Shown: in pieces, positions 1 through 5,488 of the stretch
How positions within the stretch are numbered: the first letter of the stretch is position 1
Layout of the letters: each line of letters opens with the position of its first letter
From: Pseudomonadota bacterium
GTDB taxonomy: Bacteria > Pseudomonadota > Alphaproteobacteria > Rhizobiales > Rhizobiaceae
Direction of reading: 5' to 3'
DNA: 6,862 nt
NCBI GenBank assembly: GCA_023433855.1
Contig: JAEYTV010000527.1
Span: 1 to 6,862, forward strand
The notes under the pieces: model-generated
The model's input: only the letters and a program-made list of their open reading frames with translations
Told to the model about the DNA's origin: nothing
Databases searched by the model: none
Made by a program: the position numbers and the translations under genes

Positions 1-1
1 A

Positions 2-11
2 GGTTAACCAT
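2..11 (+). promoter_or_regulatory. Palindrome with TTAACCAT, CtrA-like half-site
   Basis: A perfect 8-base palindrome GGTTAACC (2-9) overlaps TTAACCAT (4-11), which resembles the TTAA-containing half-site bound by the alphaproteobacterial cell-cycle regulator CtrA. A second TTAA lies at 39-42, but the spacing does not fit the classical TTAA-N7-TTAA site. The motif sits about 80 bases upstream of the polysaccharide co-polymerase gene, so it could act on that gene. The motif is seen directly; binding is a guess, because such short AT-rich words are common in rhizobial intergenic DNA. Confidence 0.2.
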
Positions 12-92
12 TTCTTTGCCGCGAAGGTTTAGAATGCCTTAAACAAGGGGCGCCGGCAGGCATGCAGGCAGTAGATACTTGGGCCGTCATTC

Positions 93-1835
93 ATGTCTCA
101 CGAAGCGACATTCCCGGAGGTGCTGCCGGAGGGGCTAGTCACTGAGCGGGCTAGAACTGGTTCAGGGGGCGCCAAGCGGCGCAGTATGACCATTGTCGCT
201 CTTGCTGCGATGCTCGGAGCGGGCGCCGCCTTTGCAACGGCACTGTCGGTGCCGCGTCATTTCGCAGCCGAGACTCGGCTGAAGGTTCAAGACGCAACCG
301 AGGCAACAATTTCGACCGCAATGTCGAGCCTGCGGTCGGAGCGGACCCTGGACAATCTGGCCCGTGCCCTGGACCTCTCCAGCGACAGTGAGTTTTCAGC
401 CCATCGTTCAGGTGGGACAGGGCTTATCATGGATCTTTTGACCGGCGAGCCCCTGACGGTATCGGAGGCGGAAGCCCGGATGCGTGAGCGGCTTTCGCAG
501 GCCATTGAAAGCCGCTATGACAAAGGAGCAGGCGAACTATCGATTTACGCCACCGCGGGAAGCCCGGAGAGGGCTTCGAGCATCGCGAACATCCTCGCAG
601 AGCGGTTCGTTCAGGCGGTCACGCTGGCTGGAGCCGGATCCGCCGACCCCGTTCTGGAGAAGTTGCGCCAGACCCTCGATCGCGCCGAAGCGGCTTTGTC
701 CGGCTTCGTCACTCAGTTCGGCGAACACAAGATCGCCGCGCTTCGCAGCACGCATGCCGCGGACGAGCAACTCGCCGGGAAGATAACCGAGGCCGAAAAT
801 CGCCTCGCTGAACTCAAAGGAAAGCTCGCCAGTGCATCCTTGATGAAGCCGGAGGATGTCCTGAGCAAAGTCTTGCCGGACAGCCTCGAGTATACCGGTC
901 TCGACTACCAGCGACAGCGGCATGTTGACGCCAAGCTGTTGGTTGACCGACTGGCCGCAGAACTGGGTCCCCGCCATCCGCGTCTGCTGGCGGCGCGCTC
1001 TGCGCTTGCCGAGATCCGATCGGACATAACCAAAGCGCTTGCGCAGTTGGTCGGTTCCCTGAGGCAGCAGGAAGAAAGTGCCGTGCGGCAGCTCACGGCC
1101 CTTCGCAACGAAAATGCCAAGACCGCCAAGGATGACGCGACGGTTCGGGTCGCAGCACGCCTGGCGGAACTAGAGGTCGCGGTGGACGAGGCACGCCGCA
1201 ATTACCTTCGCGCCCTGGATGGGGCCGGCCCGGGAATGTCTTCGGCTGTACGACTGGACATTCTCAAGCCTGCGTCAGCAGAACGGACAGAAGTCATCGG
1301 GCCATCCCCGTCGCGCTGGGCAGGCGCAGGCGGGGCGCTTGGCGCGTGCCTCGGCTTCATGTACCTGTTCTTTGCACGAACGAGGCAGGACGAAGGGTTC
1401 GGCGCAACCGAGGAGGATCTTTGGGTCGAGCCGGACTGGTCCTGGCCTGGCGGGCAGGCAGAAGGCGCAACGCAACTCGCCATGGATGAGACCGAAACGT
1501 TTCAGGATTGCCCGCCTATCACGCAGCCTCGGCGCCATCCCCCGGATGGCCAGAGCGCTACCCCATACGCGAGCCTCGGGGATCAGATCACCGAACTGCT
1601 TCTGGCGAACAGGAGGCCGCCGCGAGAGGCCGGGCTCCCCCCGTTGGTCTCAGCGGTCTTGTCCGGCAGAGTTGCGGCAGCATCGACAGAAGCGGCAACC
1701 GGTGCCGCGCGGAGCTATGTCCATGGAGTTGAAGAGGAAACGGCGAAAGAGGTTGAAGCGCTGCGACGCCACATGGCTGAACTGCGCGAGCGGGTGCGAT
1801 CCTATTCAGCCGGTGGCCGCGGCTTTGCCGCATGA
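93..1835 (+). CDS. Polysaccharide co-polymerase (Wzz/GumC-like chain-length/export protein) without kinase domain
   Basis: A 580-residue inner-membrane protein that probably guides chain length and export of a surface polysaccharide. It has a cytoplasmic N-terminus of about 32 residues, a membrane helix at 33-52, and then the VPRHFAAETRLKV stretch typical of the Wzz domain. A long, charged, coiled-coil-rich periplasmic region follows (about 190-390), then a GPSPSRW proline motif and a second helix (409-428), as in the PCP-2 family. ExoP/Wzc proteins continue with a cytoplasmic tyrosine kinase, but here the remaining 152 residues show no Walker motif and no tyrosine cluster. The tail is rich in Gly, Pro and Ala and ends in a short coiled coil (EEETAKEVEALRRHMAELRERV). 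ATG 93 is the first start after the in-frame stop TAG 72-74; its ribosome binding site is weak. ATG 186 (Met32) is possible but would remove the N-terminal cytoplasmic segment. No glycosyltransferase or polymerase gene lies in the window, so the polysaccharide is unknown. The family call is fairly secure; the exact role is inferred. Confidence 0.85.
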   Translation: MSHEATFPEVLPEGLVTERARTGSGGAKRRSMTIVALAAMLGAGAAFATALSVPRHFAAETRLKVQDATEATISTAMSSLRSERTLDNLARALDLSSDSEFSAHRSGGTGLIMDLLTGEPLTVSEAEARMRERLSQAIESRYDKGAGELSIYATAGSPERASSIANILAERFVQAVTLAGAGSADPVLEKLRQTLDRAEAALSGFVTQFGEHKIAALRSTHAADEQLAGKITEAENRLAELKGKLASASLMKPEDVLSKVLPDSLEYTGLDYQRQRHVDAKLLVDRLAAELGPRHPRLLAARSALAEIRSDITKALAQLVGSLRQQEESAVRQLTALRNENAKTAKDDATVRVAARLAELEVAVDEARRNYLRALDGAGPGMSSAVRLDILKPASAERTEVIGPSPSRWAGAGGALGACLGFMYLFFARTRQDEGFGATEEDLWVEPDWSWPGGQAEGATQLAMDETETFQDCPPITQPRRHPPDGQSATPYASLGDQITELLLANRRPPREAGLPPLVSAVLSGRVAAASTEAATGAARSYVHGVEEETAKEVEALRRHMAELRERVRSYSAGGRGFAA

Positions 1836-1858
1836 TTGGGCGAGGGTTGGAATTCCAC

Positions 1859-1887
1859 TTGCATTCGACGGGCGTGAACAGCATACG
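1859..1887 (+). promoter_or_regulatory. Weak candidate promoter for folD
   Basis: TTGCAT (1859-1864) and CATACG (1882-1887) are separated by 17 bases, and each matches three of six consensus sigma-70 positions. The pair lies in the spacer between the co-polymerase gene and folD, with one copy of an 11-base direct repeat inside the spacer and the other immediately after the -10 box. The spacing is right but the match is weak, so this is only a candidate. The same 117-base spacer shows no U-tract terminator after the upstream gene. Confidence 0.2.
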
Positions 1888-1897
1888 GCGTGAACAG
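1871..1897 (+). repeat. Exact 11-base direct repeat upstream of folD
   Basis: GGCGTGAACAG occurs at 1871-1881 and again, without mismatch, at 1887-1897, with a 16-base period. The copies flank a weak -10-like box and end 55 bases before the chosen folD start. Two copies on one DNA face could form a regulator-binding site, or the repeat could be a small tandem duplication. The repeat is directly visible; any function is inference. Confidence 0.6.
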
Positions 1898-1941
1898 GCC
1901 TGCGGATAACGATCTAGTTCGTAGAGTGGCGGCGGTTGAGC

Positions 1942-1947
1942 GGGAGG
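1942..1947 (+). promoter_or_regulatory. Ribosome binding site that fixes the folD start
   Basis: GGGAGG lies 5 bases before GTG 1953. The alternative in-frame GTG at 1890 has no comparable purine-rich site and would add 21 residues ([12 protein letters not shown]...) not expected at a FolD N-terminus. The GTG at 1953 gives a protein beginning M-TVIIDGK, the usual FolD start. Confidence 0.75.
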
Positions 1948-1952
1948 CGCAT

Positions 1953-2852
1953 GTGACGGTGATCATCGATGGTAAAGAGGCGGCCGCATCGGTCATCACG
2001 GCTGTAACGGAAGCATCCGTGGCCCTGGAACGGCAGGCGGGGATCAAGCCTGGCCTTGCCGTTGTGATCGTCGGAGACGATCCGGCCAGCCACGCCTATG
2101 TCAATTCGAAAAGCAGGATGGCGAAGCAGTGCGGCTTCAACTCCGTCCAGCATAGCCTTCCGGAGAAAACCACTCAGCAAGAGCTTGAAGACCTTGTGAA
2201 GAGGCTCAACGCCGATCCGGCGATCCATGGCATTCTGGTCCAGCTTCCGCTGCCGAAGCACCTCGATCCGGAGCCGGTCATCTTGTCGATCTCGCCGGAA
2301 AAAGATGTAGACGGTCTGCACGTTGTCAATGCCGGCAAGATCGCCACGGGCGACCTGACGACGGGCTTGGTTTCCTGCACGCCGGCCGGTGCCATGTTGC
2401 TCGTCAATCGTATCCACGGAAAGGATCTGTCTGGTCTCAACGCTGTTGTCATCGGTCGCTCCAACCTGTTCGGCAAACCGATGTCGCTGCTGTTGCTCGC
2501 TGCCAATGCGACGGTCACCATGGCGCATTCGAGGACGAAGGATCTGCCTGCGGTCTGCCGCAGGGCCGACATCCTTGTGGCGGCGGTCGGCAGGCCGCAG
2601 ATGGTCAAGGGTGACTGGATAAAGCCAGGAGCCACCGTGATAGATGTCGGCATCAATCGCGTTCCGGCGCCCGACAAGGGCGAGGGCAAGTCACGCCTGG
2701 TCGGTGATGTCGATTACTCCGCCGCATCCAGGACCGCCGCCGCCATAACCCCGGTCCCGGGCGGTGTGGGGCCGATGACGATCGCCATGTTGATGGCGAA
2801 CACGGTAATCGCCGCGTACCGCAGCGCGGGGGAAGTACCTCCCCGGTTCTGA
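1953..2852 (+). CDS. folD: Bifunctional methylenetetrahydrofolate dehydrogenase (NADP+)/methenyltetrahydrofolate cyclohydrolase
   Basis: FolD interconverts 5,10-methylene-THF, 5,10-methenyl-THF and 10-formyl-THF in the cytoplasm, feeding one-carbon units to purine, fMet and thymidylate synthesis. The protein is 299 residues from GTG 1953, a normal length for rhizobial FolD. The catalytic domain shows SHAYVNSK with Tyr49 and the catalytic Lys53, VQLPLP with Gln97, and KDVDGL with Asp120; these match E. coli Tyr50, Lys54, Gln98 and Asp121 with an offset of one. The Rossmann NADP-binding part begins at [12 protein letters not shown] (165-176), and the C-terminal signature PGGVGPMT is at 269-276. 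SCTP (141-144) replaces the PCTP seen in many homologues but, as I recall, is usual in rhizobia. All active-site residues are present, so the enzyme should work. The neighbours, a surface-polysaccharide protein and a sugar transporter, have no obvious link to folate. Many rhizobia carry two folD genes; which copy this is cannot be told here. Confidence 0.96.
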   Translation: MTVIIDGKEAAASVITAVTEASVALERQAGIKPGLAVVIVGDDPASHAYVNSKSRMAKQCGFNSVQHSLPEKTTQQELEDLVKRLNADPAIHGILVQLPLPKHLDPEPVILSISPEKDVDGLHVVNAGKIATGDLTTGLVSCTPAGAMLLVNRIHGKDLSGLNAVVIGRSNLFGKPMSLLLLAANATVTMAHSRTKDLPAVCRRADILVAAVGRPQMVKGDWIKPGATVIDVGINRVPAPDKGEGKSRLVGDVDYSAASRTAAAITPVPGGVGPMTIAMLMANTVIAAYRSAGEVPPRF

Positions 2853-2860
2853 TCGGTTCG

Positions 2861-2899
2861 AGGCAACCCCCCGGCTCCTGTATGCCATGGGTGGGGCCT
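2861..2899 (+). terminator. Imperfect GC-rich hairpin after folD
   Basis: AGGC (2861-2864) can pair with GCCT (2896-2899). Inside it, the C-run 2867-2872 can pair with the GGGTGG stretch around 2889-2894, with mismatches, and GGC/GCC forms an inner step near the loop. No run of T follows, so it is at best a weak or Rho-assisted terminator. It begins 9 bases after the folD stop and abuts the possible aglE promoter, which suits a transcription-unit boundary. Confidence 0.25.
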
Positions 2900-2926
2900 T
2901 GACTCCGTCGTCAGAGCGTTAATTCT
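2898..2926 (+). promoter_or_regulatory. Candidate aglE promoter
   Basis: CTTGAC at 2898-2903 is a perfect match to the rhizobial -35 box (CTTGAC-N17-CTATAT). The hexamer 17 bases downstream (AATTCT, 2921-2926) is a poor -10. A promoter in this 133-base gap is expected because aglE begins a new functional unit, and a weak -10 would fit an activated or tightly controlled sugar operon. The -35 is directly visible; the assignment is tentative. Confidence 0.35.
2900..2913. promoter_or_regulatory. Small palindrome with central CG, possible LacI-family operator
   Basis: TGAC (2900-2903) and GTCA (2910-2913) form inverted arms around a central CG, with five of seven base pairs symmetrical. LacI-family operators, including those expected for the AglR repressor of alpha-glucoside operons, are palindromes with a central CG. 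The site overlaps the -35 box, where a repressor would block transcription. The symmetry is short enough to arise by chance. Confidence 0.2.
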
Positions 2927-2943
2927 CTTCCTGTGTTAAATCA

Positions 2944-2966
2944 CTCGGCGCCGGAGAGAAGCCGAG
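2944..2966 (+). promoter_or_regulatory. Leader stem-loop just before the aglE ribosome binding site
   Basis: CTCGGC (2944-2949) pairs exactly with GCCGAG (2961-2966) around an 11-base loop, ending 4 bases before the aglE Shine-Dalgarno sequence AGGGAGG (2971-2977). The ribosome binding site itself stays unpaired, so the stem is more likely to protect the 5' end or present the site than to hide it. The pairing is seen; the role is a guess. Confidence 0.3.
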
Positions 2967-2985
2967 GCAGAGGGAGGGTGATTTC

Positions 2986-4347
2986 ATGAAGATCTCGTTT
3001 TGGCTGGGCACTGCGCTTGCGGTGGTTCTGGCGGGTGCAGTGAGCGCTCAGGAACTCAAGTTCGCGCCTGGTGAAGATTCCCGCTTCAACTGGAAGAGCT
3101 ATGAGGATTTCAAGGCCGCTCATGGGGATATCAAGGGCCAAAGCCTGACCCTGTTCGGCCCCTGGCGCGGCGAAGACGAAGTGTTGTTCAACAGCGTTCT
3201 CGCCTATTTCAATGCGGCCACCGGCGCCAATGGCCGGTATTCCTCGTCGGAAAATTACGAGCAGCAGATTGTTATCGACACCCAGGCTGGTTCGCCCCCG
3301 AACATCGCGATCATCCCTCAGCCCGGCCTTCTCACGGACTTGGCGGCCAAAGGCTTTCTCACTCCGCTGGGTGAGGAGACGGCCAACTGGGTCAAGGAGA
3401 ATTACGGCGCTGGCCAGTCCTGGGTTGACCTAGGCATTTACCCAGACAAGGAGGGCAAGCCGACCTATTTTGCCTTCCCGTTCAAGGCCGACTTGAAGTC
3501 GCTGGTCTGGTACGTCCCCGAAAACTTCGAGGAAGCCGGGTACGAGGTCCCGAAAACAATGGAGGACCTCATCAAGCTCAGCGATCAGATCGTCGAGGAT
3601 GGCGGTGTCCCCTGGTGCATCGGTCTGGGCTCGGGCGGAGCTACGGGATGGCCCGCCACGGACTGGGTCGAAGACATGATGCTGCGCACGCAGTCGCCCG
3701 AGGTTTATGACAAGTGGGCGAAGAACGAGATAAAGTTCGATGATCCGGCCGTCGTGGGAGCGATCGAGGAATTCGGCAAGATCGCCAAAAATGAGAAATA
3801 TGTCAGCGGGGGCCTGGCGGCTGTCGCCTCCACCGACTTCCGGGACAGCCCGAAGGGCCTCTTCGACATCCCTCCGAAATGCTATCTTCATCATCAGGCA
3901 TCGTTCATTTCGTCCTTCTTCCCGCCGGATAAGGAACTTGGTGTGGACGCGGACTTCTTCTACATGCCGACCTATGCTTCAAAGCCCGAGCTGGGGACGC
4001 CCGTGCTCGGCGCCGGTACGCTCATCGCCATCACCAAGGATTCACCCGCAGCGCATGCTTTCATAGAGTTCCTCAAGACGCCGATTGCTCACGAGGTCTG
4101 GATGGCGCAAGCGGCCTTCCTGACACCGTACAAGAACGTCAACCTCGAGGCTTACGCCAATGAACCGCTGAAGAAGCAGGGGGAGATCCTGACCACTGCG
4201 ACAACGTTCCGTTTTGACGCATCCGATTTGATGCCGGGCAAGATCGGGGCTGGTGCTTTCTGGACGGGAATGATCGACTACGTGGGCGGCAAAGATGCTC
4301 AGACCGTTGCGTCGGACATCCAGAAGGCCTGGGACGGACTGAAATGA
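2986..4347 (+). CDS. aglE: Alpha-glucoside ABC transporter, periplasmic substrate-binding protein
   Basis: A 453-residue family-1 (MalE-like) extracellular solute-binding protein that would capture alpha-glucosides in the periplasm and deliver them to AglF/AglG. It has a clear Sec signal peptide (MKISFWLGTALAVVLAGAVSA, likely cut after Ala21 before QE). Family landmarks are LTLFGPWRGEDE, the NIAIIPQPG stretch, KSLVWYVP, GVPWCIGLGSGGATGWPATDWVED and the KCYLHHQASF segment. The length is usual for AglE and greater than E. coli MalE. The mature protein has two cysteines, Cys211 and Cys299, which could form a disulfide in the periplasm. ATG 2986 follows AGGGAGG by 8 bases. It is the first gene of the transporter cluster, with a possible promoter in the preceding gap. 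In S. meliloti the cluster handles sucrose, maltose and trehalose; which sugars this protein binds cannot be read from the sequence. Assignment to the alpha-glucoside group rests on protein likeness plus gene order. Confidence 0.9.
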   Translation: MKISFWLGTALAVVLAGAVSAQELKFAPGEDSRFNWKSYEDFKAAHGDIKGQSLTLFGPWRGEDEVLFNSVLAYFNAATGANGRYSSSENYEQQIVIDTQAGSPPNIAIIPQPGLLTDLAAKGFLTPLGEETANWVKENYGAGQSWVDLGIYPDKEGKPTYFAFPFKADLKSLVWYVPENFEEAGYEVPKTMEDLIKLSDQIVEDGGVPWCIGLGSGGATGWPATDWVEDMMLRTQSPEVYDKWAKNEIKFDDPAVVGAIEEFGKIAKNEKYVSGGLAAVASTDFRDSPKGLFDIPPKCYLHHQASFISSFFPPDKELGVDADFFYMPTYASKPELGTPVLGAGTLIAITKDSPAAHAFIEFLKTPIAHEVWMAQAAFLTPYKNVNLEAYANEPLKKQGEILTTATTFRFDASDLMPGKIGAGAFWTGMIDYVGGKDAQTVASDIQKAWDGLK

Positions 4348-4352
4348 TACGC

Positions 4353-4387
4353 GTGCCGCCGCTCCCGCGAAGGGGGCGCGGCGGCAC
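4353..4387 (+). promoter_or_regulatory. Very stable stem-loop between aglE and aglF
   Basis: GTGCCGCCGC (4353-4362) pairs perfectly with GCGGCGGCAC (4378-4387). After one T/C mismatch the stem continues with CCC (4364-4366) against GGG (4374-4376), closing a 7-base loop, GCGAAGG. It starts 5 bases after the aglE stop. No T-run follows, so it is not a full intrinsic terminator. Its position matches the intergenic hairpins that protect the binding-protein mRNA and lower permease expression in maltose-type operons (such as malE-malF in E. coli). The structure is directly visible; this role is inferred. Confidence 0.75.
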
Positions 4388-4460
4388 AGCCATGCGGAAT
4401 GTGCATTGGACGTCACGCCGTCAGCAAAGGCTGGGATCCTGAGGGATATAGGGCATCAGC

Positions 4461-4467
4461 GAGGGGG
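4461..4467 (+). promoter_or_regulatory. Ribosome binding site that fixes the aglF start
   Basis: GAGGGGG ends 6 bases before ATG 4474. The longer reading frame from ATG 4399 lacks such a site and would add 25 hydrophilic residues before the first membrane helix, so ATG 4474 is preferred. Confidence 0.7.
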
Positions 4468-4473
4468 AACAAC

Positions 4474-5487
4474 ATGGGAGCGCAGATCGTTTCGGCCGTC
4501 GGTGTGGTCATCGCCGGCGTTTTTGCTTGCGCCTTGTATTACTGGCTTTCCGACAAACTCCTCCAGATCGTCTTCCCGGTGCCGAAGGAGAATGTTCGCG
4601 CTGCCTCGATAAACCTGAATCGTCGGGCGGTGGTCCGTCCCTGGCTGTTTCTTGGCCCGGCCTTGCTCCTCCTGGGGATCTATCTGGTTTATCCCGTGGT
4701 GGCGACCTTCATCCTCTCCTTCTATGACCGCTCCGGCGCCAACTTCGTCGGTCTGGCGAACTATCGTTGGGCTTTCTTCGACACGCAGTTCCGCCAGTCG
4801 ATCTTCAACAATATCCTCTGGCTTGCGGTCGTGCCTGCCGCCTGCACCTTTCTGGGGCTGATCATCGCGGTACTGACCGACCGGATCTGGTGGGGAAACA
4901 TAGCAAAGAGCCTCGTCTTCATGCCGATGGCGATCTCCTTTGTCGGTGCTTCGGTCATCTGGAAGTTCATCTACGAATATCGCGGCGGTAACGGGACACA
5001 GATCGGCCTTCTGAATGCACTCGTGCAGTTCTTCGGAGGAAACCCTCAGGTATGGATCTCCATGCCGTTCTGGAACAACTTCTTCCTGATGGTCATCCTG
5101 ATCTGGATCCAGACGGGTTTTGCCATGGTCATTCTGTCTGCCGCGCTGCGCGGCATCCCCGAGGAAACGATCGAAGCGGCGGTGATCGATGGGGCCAACG
5201 GCTGGCAGATCTTCTGGAAGATCATGGTTCCGCAGATCTGGGGAACCATCGCGGTCGTCTGGACCACCATCACCATCCTCGTGTTGAAGGTCTTCGACAT
5301 CGTACTGACCATGACCAACGGCCAGTGGGACACGATGGTGCTGGCGAATTTGATGTTCGACTGGATGTTCCGTGGAGGAGGCGATTCCGGCCGCAGCGCG
5401 GTCATTGCTCTGGTGATCATGGCAGCGGTCACCCCGATCATGATCTGGAATATCCGCCAGGCTCATCAGGAAGCAGGGGATCGCTGA
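4474..5487 (+). CDS. aglF: Alpha-glucoside ABC transporter permease, MalF-type
   Basis: A 337-residue inner-membrane permease that pairs with AglG to form the sugar channel. An N-terminal hydrophobic helix (about 5-25) precedes a short charged stretch (KENVRAASINLNRR), followed by a core of about six membrane helices beginning at PWLFLGPALLLLGIYLVYP. The EAA loop that docks on the ATPase is clear: EETIEAAVIDGANGWQIFW, with Glu234-Ala-Ala and Gly240, followed by IMVP. The FVGLANYRWAF segment after the first core helix is typical of the MalF group. The start is set by the ribosome binding site at 4461-4467. It lies downstream of the hairpin after aglE, which probably lowers its expression relative to aglE, and its stop is one base from the aglG start, pointing to translational coupling. 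Confidence 0.93.
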   Translation: MGAQIVSAVGVVIAGVFACALYYWLSDKLLQIVFPVPKENVRAASINLNRRAVVRPWLFLGPALLLLGIYLVYPVVATFILSFYDRSGANFVGLANYRWAFFDTQFRQSIFNNILWLAVVPAACTFLGLIIAVLTDRIWWGNIAKSLVFMPMAISFVGASVIWKFIYEYRGGNGTQIGLLNALVQFFGGNPQVWISMPFWNNFFLMVILIWIQTGFAMVILSAALRGIPEETIEAAVIDGANGWQIFWKIMVPQIWGTIAVVWTTITILVLKVFDIVLTMTNGQWDTMVLANLMFDWMFRGGGDSGRSAVIALVIMAAVTPIMIWNIRQAHQEAGDR

Positions 5488-5488
5488 C

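Noticed and set aside
1219..1893. Overlapping + strand frame of 224 codons inside the 3' part of the co-polymerase gene
   Set aside because: Arg/Ser/Pro-rich composition typical of an out-of-frame reading of GC-rich DNA, with no motif. It gives no sign of a frameshifted kinase domain.
1890..1952. Longer folD N-terminus from GTG 1890
   Set aside because: The extra 21 residues do not look like FolD, and the good ribosome binding site sits before GTG 1953 instead.
1914..2528. Minus-strand open frame of 204 codons opposite folD
   Set aside because: folD is complete with all catalytic residues on the + strand; the reverse frame shows no family features.
4388..4460. CCATGC/GCATTGG imperfect inverted repeat after the aglE hairpin
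   Set aside because: Short and bulged; not distinguishable from chance next to the much stronger hairpin at 4353-4387.
4399..4473. Longer aglF N-terminus from ATG 4399
   Set aside because: No ribosome binding site precedes it, and the added residues are hydrophilic; ATG 4474 has a strong site and begins directly before the first membrane helix.
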